Positions 1-5,822 of a stretch of 5,822 nucleotides of DNA are shown piece by piece; position 1 is the stretch's first letter, and each line of letters starts with the position of its first letter. The DNA is from Gammaproteobacteria bacterium. GTDB taxonomy: Bacteria > Pseudomonadota > Gammaproteobacteria > J113. The stretch lies in assembly GCA_003694425.1 (NCBI GenBank), contig RFJX01000266.1, forward strand, positions 1-5,822, in the 5' to 3' direction. The notes beneath the pieces are model-generated. The model worked only from the letters and a program-made list of their open reading frames with translations, had not been told where the DNA came from and did not search any database. Made by a program: the position numbers and the translations under genes.

Positions 1-3
1 ACG

Positions 4-24
4 ACTGATAACTGATCACTGAAA
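4..24. repeat. 7-base tandem repeat downstream of spoT
   Basis: Three head-to-tail copies of a 7-base unit, ACTGATA, ACTGATC and ACTGAAA, followed by a further partial ACT. The tract lies in the AT-richer gap just past the spoT stop codon and contrasts with the GC-rich genes. The left end is cut by the window, so the array may be longer. No stem followed by a U-run is visible, so it does not look like the spoT terminator. Function unknown. Confidence 0.5.
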
Positions 25-30
25 ACTCTT

Positions 31-2178
31 TCACACCCGACTCACCCTGCTGACATGCCTGATGGAACGCAGGCGGCGCAGGACCCGGGCGAGGTGGACG
101 CGGTCGCGCACGGTGATGACGAATCCGAGGGAGACGTAGCGGTCGTCCTGGTCGTGCATCTCGACATTCTCGATGTTGGCGCCCTGGTTGGCGATCTCGG
201 TGGCGATGGTGGCCAGCGCCCCGCGCTGGTTGGTGAGCATCACCCGCACCCCCACCGGGAACTCACCGCGCACGTCGTCGGCCCACTCCAGCTCCAGCCA
301 CTTGTCCGGGTCCTTGCTGAATTCGGCGATGTTGCGGCAGTTCTCCCGGTGGATGACGATGCCCCGTCCGCTGGAGACGTGGCCATAGATACGGTCACCG
401 GGGATGGGGTGGCAGCAGCGGGCCAGGTTGATCACCATCCCCGCGGTGCCGTGGATGGTGAGCGGGACGTCCTCGCCCGATGCGGCCCGGGTCGCCGCCT
501 CTCCGCCGCCGGTGAAGGCCCGCGCCACCAGCGGCACCAGCCGCCGGCCCAGGCCGACCTCGGCCAGCAGGGTGTCCAGGTCCGGCACCTTGAGCACCGC
601 CAAGGCCTTCTCCAGCCGTTCTCCCTCCAGCACCTCCGGTCCCAGGCCCAGCTTGCGCAACTCGGTCTGGAGCATGCGTCGCCCGAGCTGGCGCGCCTCG
701 TCCTCCTGCAGGTTCTTGAGGTAGTGGCGGATGTGGGACCGCGCCCTGGCGGTGGCCACGAAGCTGAGCCACGAGGGGTTGGGACGGGAGCCGGGGGCGG
801 TGAGGATCTCGACCGTCTGGCCAGTGGTCAGGCGGGTGGAGAGCGGCGCCATGCGGTGGTCGATGCGGGCGCCGACGCAGTGGTTGCCGACATCGGTATG
901 GACCGCATAGGCGAAATCGACGCAGGTGGCCCCGCGGGGAAGCTCGATGATCCGGCCCTTCGGGGTAAATACATAGACCGCGTCGGGGAACAGATCGATC
1001 TTGACGTTCTCCAGGAACTCCTGCGAGTTTCCGGCCTGGCGCTGCATCTCCAGCACCTCCCGCAGCCACTCGCGGGCCCGCTGGTGGGCGCTGGTGCCGC
1101 TCTCCTCGTCGCTCTTGTAGAGCCAGTGGGCGGCGATGCCCTCCTCCGCCACCCGGTCCATCTCCTCGGTCCGGATCTGGACCTCGATGGGGACCCCGTA
1201 AGGGCCGAAGAGCACGGTGTGCAGCGACTGGTAGCCGTTGGACTTGGGGATGGCGATGTAGTCCTTGAACTTGCCCGGCAGCGGCTTGTAGAGGTTGTGG
1301 ACAGCGCCCAGGACCCGGTAGCACATGTCCACCGTGCTGACCACGATGCGGAAGGCGTAGACATCGTAGACCTCGGAGAAGGAGAGTCCCTTGTTGCGCA
1401 TCTTCTGGTAGATGCTGTAGAGGTGCTTCTCCCGCCCGATCACCTTGCCCGCCAGCCGTTCCTGGCGCAGCCGCCGCTTGATGGCGGTCTTGATCTGCTT
1501 GACGATCTCCTTGCGGTGGCCGCGGGCCTTCTTCACCTCGTTGCGCAACACCCGGGCGCGCAGCGGATAGTAGGCCTCGAAGCCCAGGTCCTCGAGTTCC
1601 AGCCGGATCCGGTTCATGCCCAGGCGCTGGGCGATGGGGACGTAGATCTCGAGGGTCTCGCGCGCCTTGCGACGCCGCTTGGCCGGCGGCAGCGCGTCGA
1701 GGGTGCGCATGTTGTGCAGGCGGTCGGCCAGCTTCACCAGGATCACCCGGATGTCGTTGGCCATGGCCATGATCATCTTGCGCAGATTCTGCGCCTGCGC
1801 CTCCTCGTAGGAGCTGAACTCGATCTGGGACAGCTTGCTGACCCCGTCGACGATCTCGGCCACCTCCTCGCCGAAGCGCGCGGCCAGCTCCTCCTTGGTG
1901 ACCTGGGTATCCTCCAGCACGTCGTGCAGCAGCGCGGCCTGCAGGGTCTGGGGGTCCAGGTGCATCTCGGCCAGGATCCCGGCCACGGCGAGCGGGTGAT
2001 GGATATAGGGCTCTCCGCTCTGGCGGACCTGCCCTTCATGGGCCCTGGCGCCGAGCTCGTAGGCCTCGTGGATGGCGGCTATCTGCTCCGGCTCAAGATA
2101 TTCGCGCAGGAGGGCATCGAGGTCCCCGATGGTGAAGACCTGTGGGGGGTGTTCCAGCTTCCGGGCAGTGACGGCCAC
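31..2178 (-). CDS. spoT: Bifunctional (p)ppGpp synthetase/hydrolase SpoT
   Basis: Cytosolic enzyme that hydrolyses (p)ppGpp to GDP/GTP and can also make it from ATP and GDP/GTP, setting the stringent-response alarmone level. The 715-residue product is full length for the family. The N-terminal HD hydrolase domain (about 30-180) keeps H61, H85-D86, E89-D90 and the DRLHN segment at 152-156, which are the metal and catalytic positions. The synthetase domain (about 230-350) keeps the ATP-site segment GREKHLYSI (248-256), catalytic D272 and E332, and the G-loop GYQSLHT (315-321). K303-F304-K305-D306 is the basic 'RXKD-type' motif of bifunctional SpoT/Rel enzymes, not the EXDD motif of RelA. A TGS domain follows (about 396-460), then the conserved-cysteine region (C588, C589, C614) and a C-terminal ACT domain (about 640-715). 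The start is GTG with AGGA six bases upstream; no other credible start codon lies before the HD domain. It is last of the four minus-strand genes, 34 bases after rpoZ. RelA is the main alternative and is excluded by the intact HD residues. Confidence 0.97.
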   Translation of the reverse strand: MAVTARKLEHPPQVFTIGDLDALLREYLEPEQIAAIHEAYELGARAHEGQVRQSGEPYIHHPLAVAGILAEMHLDPQTLQAALLHDVLEDTQVTKEELAARFGEEVAEIVDGVSKLSQIEFSSYEEAQAQNLRKMIMAMANDIRVILVKLADRLHNMRTLDALPPAKRRRKARETLEIYVPIAQRLGMNRIRLELEDLGFEAYYPLRARVLRNEVKKARGHRKEIVKQIKTAIKRRLRQERLAGKVIGREKHLYSIYQKMRNKGLSFSEVYDVYAFRIVVSTVDMCYRVLGAVHNLYKPLPGKFKDYIAIPKSNGYQSLHTVLFGPYGVPIEVQIRTEEMDRVAEEGIAAHWLYKSDEESGTSAHQRAREWLREVLEMQRQAGNSQEFLENVKIDLFPDAVYVFTPKGRIIELPRGATCVDFAYAVHTDVGNHCVGARIDHRMAPLSTRLTTGQTVEILTAPGSRPNPSWLSFVATARARSHIRHYLKNLQEDEARQLGRRMLQTELRKLGLGPEVLEGERLEKALAVLKVPDLDTLLAEVGLGRRLVPLVARAFTGGGEAATRAASGEDVPLTIHGTAGMVINLARCCHPIPGDRIYGHVSSGRGIVIHRENCRNIAEFSKDPDKWLELEWADDVRGEFPVGVRVMLTNQRGALATIATEIANQGANIENVEMHDQDDRYVSLGFVITVRDRVHLARVLRRLRSIRHVSRVSRV

Positions 2179-2184
2179 GCGGAT

Positions 2185-2188
2185 TCCT
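2185..2188 (-). promoter_or_regulatory. spoT ribosome binding site
   Basis: AGGA on the minus strand, six bases before the GTG initiator of spoT. It supports GTG at 2176-2178 as the start, since no ATG is available in frame near the N-terminus. Confidence 0.55.
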
Positions 2189-2212
2189 GGCCCCGGGCGG
2201 GGGTCGGGAGGC

Positions 2213-2512
2213 TCAGCCCTCCCCGGGCTGCTGCTGGATCGCCGCGGAGACGGACTGCTGCAGCTCGGCCTCGAGCGCGGCCAGCAGGGCCTCGTCGTCG
2301 GACTCCACCTGCTCCATCTCCTCGACCTTCTGCTTGTCGATGAGGCCGGCGGCGATCTCGCGCAGGGCGATCACGGTGGGCTTGTCCCGGTCCTCTTCCA
2401 CCAGCGGCTCCGCGCCCATTGCGATCTGGCGGGCGCGCTTGGCGGCGAGCAGGATCAGGTCGAAACGGTTGGGCACCTTCTCGAGACAGTCTTCTACGGT
2501 CAGGCGGGCCAT
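2213..2512 (-). CDS. rpoZ: RNA polymerase omega subunit
   Basis: Small RNA polymerase subunit that helps fold and hold the beta' subunit and forms part of ppGpp site 1 at the omega-beta' interface. The product is 99 residues, slightly longer than the 91 of E. coli. The N-terminus [19 protein letters not shown] is the typical omega start. Residues A2, R3 and T5 of the MAR motif, known to contact ppGpp in E. coli, are kept; position 4 is Leu instead of Val. The core continues with LLAAKRARQ (21-29) and [10 protein letters not shown] (44-53). The C-terminal third is rich in Glu and Gln and is probably a flexible or helical tail, as in other omega proteins. ATG is preceded by AGAGG at six bases. 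It lies between gmk and spoT, the arrangement also known from E. coli, so omega and the alarmone enzyme are probably co-expressed. Confidence 0.96.
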   Translation of the reverse strand: MARLTVEDCLEKVPNRFDLILLAAKRARQIAMGAEPLVEEDRDKPTVIALREIAAGLIDKQKVEEMEQVESDDEALLAALEAELQQSVSAAIQQQPGEG

Positions 2513-2518
2513 GATTTA

Positions 2519-2523
2519 CCTCT
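2519..2523 (-). promoter_or_regulatory. rpoZ ribosome binding site
   Basis: AGAGG on the minus strand, six bases before the ATG of rpoZ. A normal strong site that fixes the start. Confidence 0.6.
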
Positions 2524-2566
2524 GGGCATGTAATGGATGTTCCGGACGACCGTGCTCCCGGGGCGG

Positions 2567-2582
2567 GGCGCGATCCCGCGCC
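2567..2582 (-). other. GC-rich hairpin in the gmk-rpoZ gap
   Basis: On the minus strand GGCGCG, a four-base loop GGAT, then CGCGCC form a perfect six-base-pair stem. Flanking GG/CC runs could extend it with mismatches. On transcription toward rpoZ the stem is followed by C-rich sequence, not a T-run, so it is not a canonical intrinsic terminator. It would sit in the rpoZ leader, about 55 bases before the ATG, and could affect mRNA stability or processing between gmk and rpoZ. Stems this size also arise by chance in GC-rich DNA. Confidence 0.4.
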
Positions 2583-2612
2583 GCCTCCGGATGCGTCGGT
2601 CTCAATCGGTTG

Positions 2613-2618
2613 ATTGTA
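2613..2618 (-). promoter_or_regulatory. Possible -10 box of an internal rpoZ-spoT promoter
   Basis: TACAAT on the minus strand, just after the gmk stop codon, matches the sigma-70 -10 consensus at five of six positions and stands out in GC-rich sequence. The hexamers 16 to 18 bases upstream match TTGACA poorly (for example CTGGGA at 18), so the promoter is speculative. If real, it would give rpoZ and spoT transcription independent of gmk, with a leader of roughly 95 bases containing the GC-rich hairpin. Confidence 0.3.
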
Positions 2619-2624
2619 CTGGAA

Positions 2625-3260
2625 TCAGGGGGCCGATCCCAGCAGGGAGGCAATCAGCTGGCGGTGCCGGCGCTCCTGCAGTTCCCGGCGCAGGCCCGCG
2701 CCGCGGATCACCGATTCCAGGTCACCGAGCGCCCGATGGAAGTCATCGTTGATGATGAGATACTCGTACTCGCGGTAATGTTCCATCTCCAGCACCGCGG
2801 CCTCCATCCGGCGCCGGATCACCTCTTCACCGTCCCCGCCCCGCCCGCGCAGGCGCCGCTCCAGCTCGTCGAGCGAGGGAGGCAGGATGAAGATGGCGGT
2901 GCAGTCGGGCATCTTTTCGCGGATCTGGCGCGCTCCCTGCCAGTCGATCTCCAGGATGAGGCTGATCCCCTGGGCGAGCTGCGCCTGGACCCATTCACGC
3001 GAGGTCCCGTAGAGATTGCCGAACACCTCGGCGTGTTCGAGGAAGGCGTCCCGGCGGACCATTTCCCGGAACTGCTCCTCGCTGACGAAGTGATAGTCGA
3101 TCCCCTCCTGTTCCCCGGGCCGCGGCGGGCGTGTGGTATGGGATACCGAGATGGCCAGGTCCTCGTGCCGGGTGACCAGCTCGTTGACCAGGCTGGTCTT
3201 GCCCGCCCCGGACGGGGCCGATACCACGAAGAGCTGGCCTGTAGCCCGTGAATCACTCAA
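2625..3260 (-). CDS. gmk: Guanylate kinase
   Basis: Cytosolic enzyme that transfers phosphate from ATP to GMP (or dGMP), giving GDP; essential for guanine nucleotide synthesis and recycling. The 211-residue product matches the family length (207 in E. coli). It has the P-loop APSGAGKTS (15-23), the GMP-binding segment [11 protein letters not shown] (40-50) with Y56, the [12 protein letters not shown] stretch (77-88), IDWQGA (105-110), and the lid RLRGRGGD (136-143) with the arginines at 149-151. The start appears to be TTG, overlapping the yicC stop by 8 bases. An in-frame stop lies 30 bases before the TTG and no ATG or GTG falls between them. The first internal GTG encodes a residue inside the first beta strand (FVV), too late for a complete P-loop fold. 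AGGTG lies seven bases upstream. The TTG and overlap suggest expression coupled to yicC translation. Guanylate kinases of several bacteria are inhibited by (p)ppGpp, which fits the shared locus with spoT. Confidence 0.96.
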   Translation of the reverse strand: MSDSRATGQLFVVSAPSGAGKTSLVNELVTRHEDLAISVSHTTRPPRPGEQEGIDYHFVSEEQFREMVRRDAFLEHAEVFGNLYGTSREWVQAQLAQGISLILEIDWQGARQIREKMPDCTAIFILPPSLDELERRLRGRGGDGEEVIRRRMEAAVLEMEHYREYEYLIINDDFHRALGDLESVIRGAGLRRELQERRHRQLIASLLGSAP

Positions 3261-4116
3261 TGTTCTGCACCTGTTCGCGCATCTGTTCGATCAGCACCTT
3301 CATCTCCACCGAGGCGGCACTGGTGTCGGCGTGGGCCGACTTGGAACCGATGGTGTTGGCCTCGCGGTTGAGCTCCTGCATCAGGAAGTCCAGGCGGCGA
3401 CCTATCGCCCCCTTCTGCTCCAGTACCCGCAGGACCTCCTTCACATGCCCCTCCAGCCGGTCCAGCTCCTCGGCGATGTCCATCTTCTGGACCAGCAGCA
3501 CCAGCTCCTGCTCCAGGCGCTGGGGATCGATCTCCGTCTCCAGCCCGGACAGCCGCTCCACCAGCCGCTGGCGCAGCCCCTGCAGGATCTCCGGCATCCG
3601 CGCTCGCAGCCGCTCCACCTGTTCCAGCAGCGCCTCGCAGCGGCTGCGGATGAGCCCGGCGAGGTGGGCCCCCTCCCGTTGCCGGCTGGCGACCAGCTCG
3701 GCCAGGGCCCGGTCCAGGATCTGCAGCAGATCGGCCCGCAGCTCGTCCAGCGGAAGCTCCTGTCCCCGGATGACGCCCGGCCATTGCAGAAACTCGAGCG
3801 CCGAGATCGGGGCCGGGTTGGTCAGCAGTCCCTCGACCTCGCGCAGGGCCTGATGCAGCTGCTCACAGGCCGCCGCGTCGAGCTCGATGGGCCTGCGCCC
3901 GGCGGCGGGAGCGAAGCGCAGGGTGGCGTCCACCTTGCCCCGGTGCAGTGCCGCCGTCAGCCGGCCGCGCACCTCCGGCTCCAGCGGGCGCAGCTCCTCG
4001 GGGAGACGCAGGGAGATCTCGAGAAAGCGGTGGTTGACCGAACGCAGTTCCCAGGTTGCCGTGCCCCATTCTCCCTCGCCGCCGGCCCTGGCGAAGGCGG
4101 TCATGCTCGCTACCAT
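3253..4116 (-). CDS. yicC: YicC family endoribonuclease
   Basis: Member of the YicC family (N-terminal YicC-like domain, C-terminal DUF1732). E. coli YicC has been reported to act in RNA decay as an endoribonuclease and to affect turnover of the small RNA RyhB; exact substrates here are unknown. The product is 287 residues, the same length as E. coli YicC. Conserved segments are SMTAFAR (4-10), [12 protein letters not shown] (22-33), HRGKVD (58-63), FLQWPGV (109-115), RLEQELVLL (200-208), [17 protein letters not shown] (239-255), and the C-terminus [14 protein letters not shown] (274-287). The reading frame stays open far upstream, but homology starts at the ATG at 4114-4116, preceded directly by the purine run GGGAAGGGAG. 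An ATG four codons later (4102-4104) is possible but would lose conserved N-terminal residues. It is first of the minus-strand group, divergent from rph, and overlaps gmk by 8 bases. No membrane segment or signal peptide is seen. Confidence 0.95.
   Translation of the reverse strand: MVASMTAFARAGGEGEWGTATWELRSVNHRFLEISLRLPEELRPLEPEVRGRLTAALHRGKVDATLRFAPAAGRRPIELDAAACEQLHQALREVEGLLTNPAPISALEFLQWPGVIRGQELPLDELRADLLQILDRALAELVASRQREGAHLAGLIRSRCEALLEQVERLRARMPEILQGLRQRLVERLSGLETEIDPQRLEQELVLLVQKMDIAEELDRLEGHVKEVLRVLEQKGAIGRRLDFLMQELNREANTIGSKSAHADTSAASVEMKVLIEQMREQVQNIE
3268..3272 (-). promoter_or_regulatory. gmk ribosome binding site supporting the TTG start
   Basis: AGGTG on the minus strand, seven bases before TTG at 3258-3260 and inside the last codons of yicC. 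It is the only Shine-Dalgarno-like sequence near the start of gmk and supports the rare initiator. Confidence 0.45.
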
Positions 4117-4150
4117 CTCCCTTCCCGTTGTCTCTTCCGCCCGGAGGGGG

Positions 4151-4180
4151 ATGTTACCCGCAACCGGCCACGGGAAACAA
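4151..4180 (-). promoter_or_regulatory. Candidate sigma-70 promoter for yicC-gmk-rpoZ-spoT
   Basis: On the minus strand, TTGTTT (4175-4180) and TAACAT (4151-4156) are 18 bases apart, matching the -35 consensus at three positions and the -10 at four. Transcription would begin near 4144, with a leader of about 28 bases before the yicC ATG. The bases just after the -10 are C-rich (CCCCCT), a GC-rich discriminator of the sort found at promoters repressed by ppGpp/DksA, though GC-rich sequence is expected here anyway. Confidence 0.4.
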
Positions 4181-4188
4181 AGGGGAGC

Positions 4189-4217
4189 CGGACAGGAGTG
4201 GTATCTGCCGCTACAAT
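4189..4217 (+). promoter_or_regulatory. Candidate sigma-70 promoter for rph-rdgB-hemW
   Basis: CGGACA (4189-4194) and TACAAT (4212-4217) are separated by the optimal 17 bases, matching the -35 consensus at four positions and the -10 at five. Transcription would start near 4224, leaving a leader of about 26 bases before rph. The -35 box lies eight bases from the -35 box of the opposite yicC promoter candidate, so the two polymerase sites are back to back. Confidence 0.55.
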
Positions 4218-4235
4218 GTGCGCCCCACAGACAGC

Positions 4236-4243
4236 AGGAAGGA
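4236..4243 (+). promoter_or_regulatory. rph ribosome binding site
   Basis: AGGAAGGA, six bases before the ATG at 4250. A strong site that decides the rph start against the open frame extending further upstream. Confidence 0.65.
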
Positions 4244-4249
4244 ATCACC

Positions 4250-4969
4250 ATGCGCCCCAGTGGTCGTGCCCCGGACGAACTGCGTCCGGTCCGCTTCACC
4301 CGCCATTTCACCCGCCATGCCGAGGGCTCGGTACTGGTGGAGTTCGGCGACACCCGGGTGCTCTGCACCGCCACCGTGGAGGAGAAGGTCCCCCCCTTCC
4401 TGCGCAACAAGGGGCAGGGCTGGGTCACCGCCGAATACGGGATGCTGCCGCGCGCCACCGGCACCCGGACCCGCCGCGAGGCCTCCCAGGGCAGGCAGGG
4501 CGGGCGCACCATGGAGATCCAGCGCCTGATCGGCCGTTCGCTGCGGGCGGTGATGGACCTGGAGGCCCTCGGCGAGCGCACCATCATCATCGACTGCGAC
4601 GTGCTCCAGGCCGACGGCGGCACCCGGACCGCGTCCATCACCGGCGGCTATGTCGCCCTGGCCGATGCCGTCGCCCACCTGCGCCGCCAGCACCAGCTCC
4701 GGCGCGACCCGCTGCACGGCCGGGTGGCATCGGTCTCGGTCGGTATCTATGAGGGGGTCCCGGTCCTCGACCTGGACTATGCCGAGGACTCCAACGCCGA
4801 GACCGACATGAACGTGGTGATGAACGATGCCGGCCACTACATCGAGCTGCAGGGCACCGCCGAGGGGCACGCCTTCCGCGAGGACGAGCTGATGGCCATG
4901 CTGGCGCTGGCGAAAAAGGGCATCGCGGAGCTGCTGCAGCATCAGCAGGAGGCCCTGGCGGAGCAATGA
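4250..4969 (+). CDS. rph: Ribonuclease PH
   Basis: Phosphorolytic 3'-to-5' exoribonuclease that trims the 3' extensions of tRNA precursors and other structured RNAs, releasing nucleoside diphosphates; it normally forms a hexameric ring. The 239-residue product is full length (about 238 in the family), unlike the frameshifted allele of E. coli K-12. The N-terminus [14 protein letters not shown] is typical. Other family segments are [10 protein letters not shown] (61-70), the phosphate-site region with R86-T87 and GGTRTAS (123-129), [10 protein letters not shown] (115-124), and [15 protein letters not shown] (174-188). In the last of these, D180 and D186 correspond to the conserved acidic catalytic residues. 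[10 protein letters not shown] lies at 202-211. The start is an ATG with a strong ribosome binding site. It is first in the plus-strand group, divergent from yicC, and its stop overlaps the rdgB start in ATGA. Confidence 0.97.
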   Translation: MRPSGRAPDELRPVRFTRHFTRHAEGSVLVEFGDTRVLCTATVEEKVPPFLRNKGQGWVTAEYGMLPRATGTRTRREASQGRQGGRTMEIQRLIGRSLRAVMDLEALGERTIIIDCDVLQADGGTRTASITGGYVALADAVAHLRRQHQLRRDPLHGRVASVSVGIYEGVPVLDLDYAEDSNAETDMNVVMNDAGHYIELQGTAEGHAFREDELMAMLALAKKGIAELLQHQQEALAEQ

Positions 4970-5565
4970 AACGGCTCGTCCTGGCCAGCGGCAACCCCGG
5001 CAAGCTGCGGGAGCTGCAGGCCCTCCTCGGCGGGCTGGGACTGGAGCTTGTCCCGCAGTCCGCCCTGGGCGTGGAGGAGGCGGAGGAAACCGGCCTGACC
5101 TTCGTCGAGAACGCCATCCTCAAGGCCCGCAACGCGGCCCGCCAGTCCGGCCTGCCGGCGCTGGCCGACGACTCCGGGCTGGCGGTGGACCACCTGCAGG
5201 GCGCCCCGGGCATCCACTCCTCCCGCTATGCCGGGGAGGGGGGCGACGCCGCCAACAACGCGAAACTGCTCAAGGCCCTGGCCGGGGTCCCCCCCGAGCG
5301 GCGCACCGCCCGCTTCATCTGCGTGGCGGTCCTGCTGGAGCACGCCGGGGACCCGGTCCCGCTCGTCTGCGAGGGCAGGTGGGAGGGGCGGATCCTCGAG
5401 GCGCCACGGGGTGAGGGCGGCTTCGGCTACGACCCGCTGTTCTGGGTACCGGATCAGGGCTGCGCCTCGGCCGAGCTGCCGCCGGAGCTGAAGAACCGGA
5501 TCAGCCACCGGGGCCAGGCCCTGCGCAGGCTGCGCGCCAGTCTGGAGCAGCGGCTGGGCGGCTGA
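4966..5565 (+). CDS. rdgB: dITP/XTP pyrophosphatase (RdgB/HAM1 family)
   Basis: Nucleoside triphosphate pyrophosphohydrolase that converts dITP, ITP and XTP to the monophosphates, keeping deaminated purines out of DNA and RNA. The 199-residue product matches the family (197 in E. coli). Motifs in order are ASGNPGK (7-13) at the nucleotide site, [13 protein letters not shown] (43-55) with the metal-site E48, ADDSGL (67-72) with catalytic D69, GGFGYDPLF (151-159), and SHRGQAL (180-186). The start ATG overlaps the rph stop in ATGA. An AGGAGG lies 13 bases upstream and a GGAG only two bases away, so initiation is probably helped by translation of rph. Its stop overlaps the hemW start. Purine triphosphate clean-up fits loosely with the nucleotide and RNA-decay genes around it. 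Confidence 0.97.
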   Translation: MKRLVLASGNPGKLRELQALLGGLGLELVPQSALGVEEAEETGLTFVENAILKARNAARQSGLPALADDSGLAVDHLQGAPGIHSSRYAGEGGDAANNAKLLKALAGVPPERRTARFICVAVLLEHAGDPVPLVCEGRWEGRILEAPRGEGGFGYDPLFWVPDQGCASAELPPELKNRISHRGQALRRLRASLEQRLGG

Positions 5566-5822
5566 TGTCCCTGCTGCAGCCACCGCCGGGGCCGGGACTC
5601 TATGTCCACCTGCCCTGGTGCGTGCGCAAGTGCCCCTACTGCGACTTCAATTCCCACCCGCTCTCCGGGGCCCCGCCCGAGCAGGCCTATGTGGAGGCCC
5701 TGCTGGCGGACCTGGAGCTCGAAGCCCCCCTGCTCGGCGGGCGCCCCATCGCCACGATCTTCATCGGCGGTGGCACCCCCAGCCTGTTCAGCGAAGGGGC
5801 CATCGGCCGGCTGCTGGAGGGG
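5565..5822 (+). CDS. hemW: HemW, radical-SAM-type heme chaperone, N-terminal part
   Basis: Partial gene: 86 codons are present and the frame runs open off the right edge (full-length HemW is about 380 residues). The translation begins [19 protein letters not shown]. It has the radical SAM cysteine motif C19-x3-C23-x2-C26 within CVRKCPYCDFNSH (19-31), then TIFIGGGTPSLF (64-75), the glycine-rich SAM-contacting segment. YVHLPWC and CDFNSH are characteristic of HemW (formerly YggW) and not of the oxygen-independent coproporphyrinogen oxidase HemN, with which it is often confused. HemW proteins bind heme and are thought to deliver it to target proteins at the membrane; they do not show HemN activity. 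The ATG overlaps the rdgB TGA by one base (TGATG), and the upstream ribosome binding site is weak, implying coupled translation. The same rdgB-hemW adjacency is known in E. coli. Confidence 0.93.
   Translation, partial: MSLLQPPPGPGLYVHLPWCVRKCPYCDFNSHPLSGAPPEQAYVEALLADLELEAPLLGGRPIATIFIGGGTPSLFSEGAIGRLLEG

Noticed and set aside
4..24. CRISPR array or attachment site at the left edge
   Set aside because: Units are seven bases with no spacers, far too short for CRISPR, and no tRNA or integrase gene is present.
55..2343. Very long plus-strand open frame (762 codons) opposite spoT
   Set aside because: It is a shadow of spoT in GC-rich DNA: the translation is low-complexity, rich in Asp, Val, Leu, Gly and His, with no recognisable domain, while the opposite strand encodes full-length SpoT.
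2567..2582. Intrinsic terminator after gmk
   Set aside because: The stem is strong but no T-run follows it on the minus strand, so I list it only as a hairpin.
3887..4249. Upstream extension of rph in the same frame
   Set aside because: The frame is open by chance over yicC. The ATG at 4250 has a strong ribosome binding site and gives the family length and N-terminus.
4117..4641. N-terminal extension of yicC to give a 462-residue protein
   Set aside because: The extension lies antisense to rph and across the divergent promoters, has no YicC similarity, and starting at 4116 gives exactly the family length with a conserved N-terminus.
3133..4752. Plus-strand open frame of 539 codons spanning gmk, yicC and rph
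   Set aside because: It runs antisense to gmk and yicC, crosses the promoter gap and enters rph in the wrong frame. Composition is Leu/Gln/Pro/Arg-biased, without family motifs.
4211..4966. Minus-strand open frame of 251 codons opposite rph
   Set aside because: Shadow frame of rph with biased Gly/Ala/Leu/His composition. RNase PH on the other strand is complete with all active-site motifs.
5565..5822. hemN (oxygen-independent coproporphyrinogen III oxidase) as the identity of the last gene
   Set aside because: The short N-terminus before YVHLPWC and the CDFNSH sequence after the cysteine motif fit HemW better, and rdgB adjacency supports HemW. The diagnostic C-terminal part is outside the window.

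Overview
The window reads as a conserved housekeeping stretch from the chromosome of a GC-rich gammaproteobacterium. Third codon positions are strongly G/C, and the proteins match gammaproteobacterial versions of SpoT, omega, Gmk, YicC, RNase PH, RdgB and HemW along most of their length. The order spoT-rpoZ-gmk-yicC next to a divergent rph is known from Pseudomonas and purple-sulfur-bacterium-like lineages. Joining rdgB and hemW directly behind rph suggests a Chromatiales/Ectothiorhodospiraceae-type genome, but that placement is inferred from memory of gene order and not from a search.

Layout: bases 1-30 are a short AT-richer intergenic end with a 7-base tandem repeat. From 31 to 4116 four genes run on the minus strand, transcribed in the order yicC, gmk, rpoZ, spoT. 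yicC and gmk overlap by 8 bases and gmk starts at TTG. gmk and rpoZ are separated by 112 bases holding a GC-rich hairpin and a possible internal promoter. rpoZ and spoT are 34 bases apart. From 4250 to the right edge three genes run on the plus strand, rph, rdgB and hemW, with start and stop codons overlapping at both junctions; hemW is cut by the window end. The 133-base divergent gap (4117-4249) carries plausible back-to-back sigma-70 promoters. No stretch longer than 133 bases lacks a gene.

Functionally, the minus-strand group links guanine nucleotide metabolism with the stringent response. Gmk makes GDP from GMP, and guanylate kinases of some bacteria are inhibited by (p)ppGpp. SpoT makes and degrades (p)ppGpp. 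Omega forms part of one ppGpp site on RNA polymerase, and its N-terminal binding motif is kept here. YicC and RNase PH on either side of the divergent promoter region act in RNA decay and tRNA 3'-end trimming. RdgB removes deaminated purine nucleotides, and HemW is a radical-SAM-family heme-handling protein. I see no mobile element, CRISPR array, RNA gene or defence system, and nothing that supports a previously undescribed system. The findings are modest regulatory and start-site observations.
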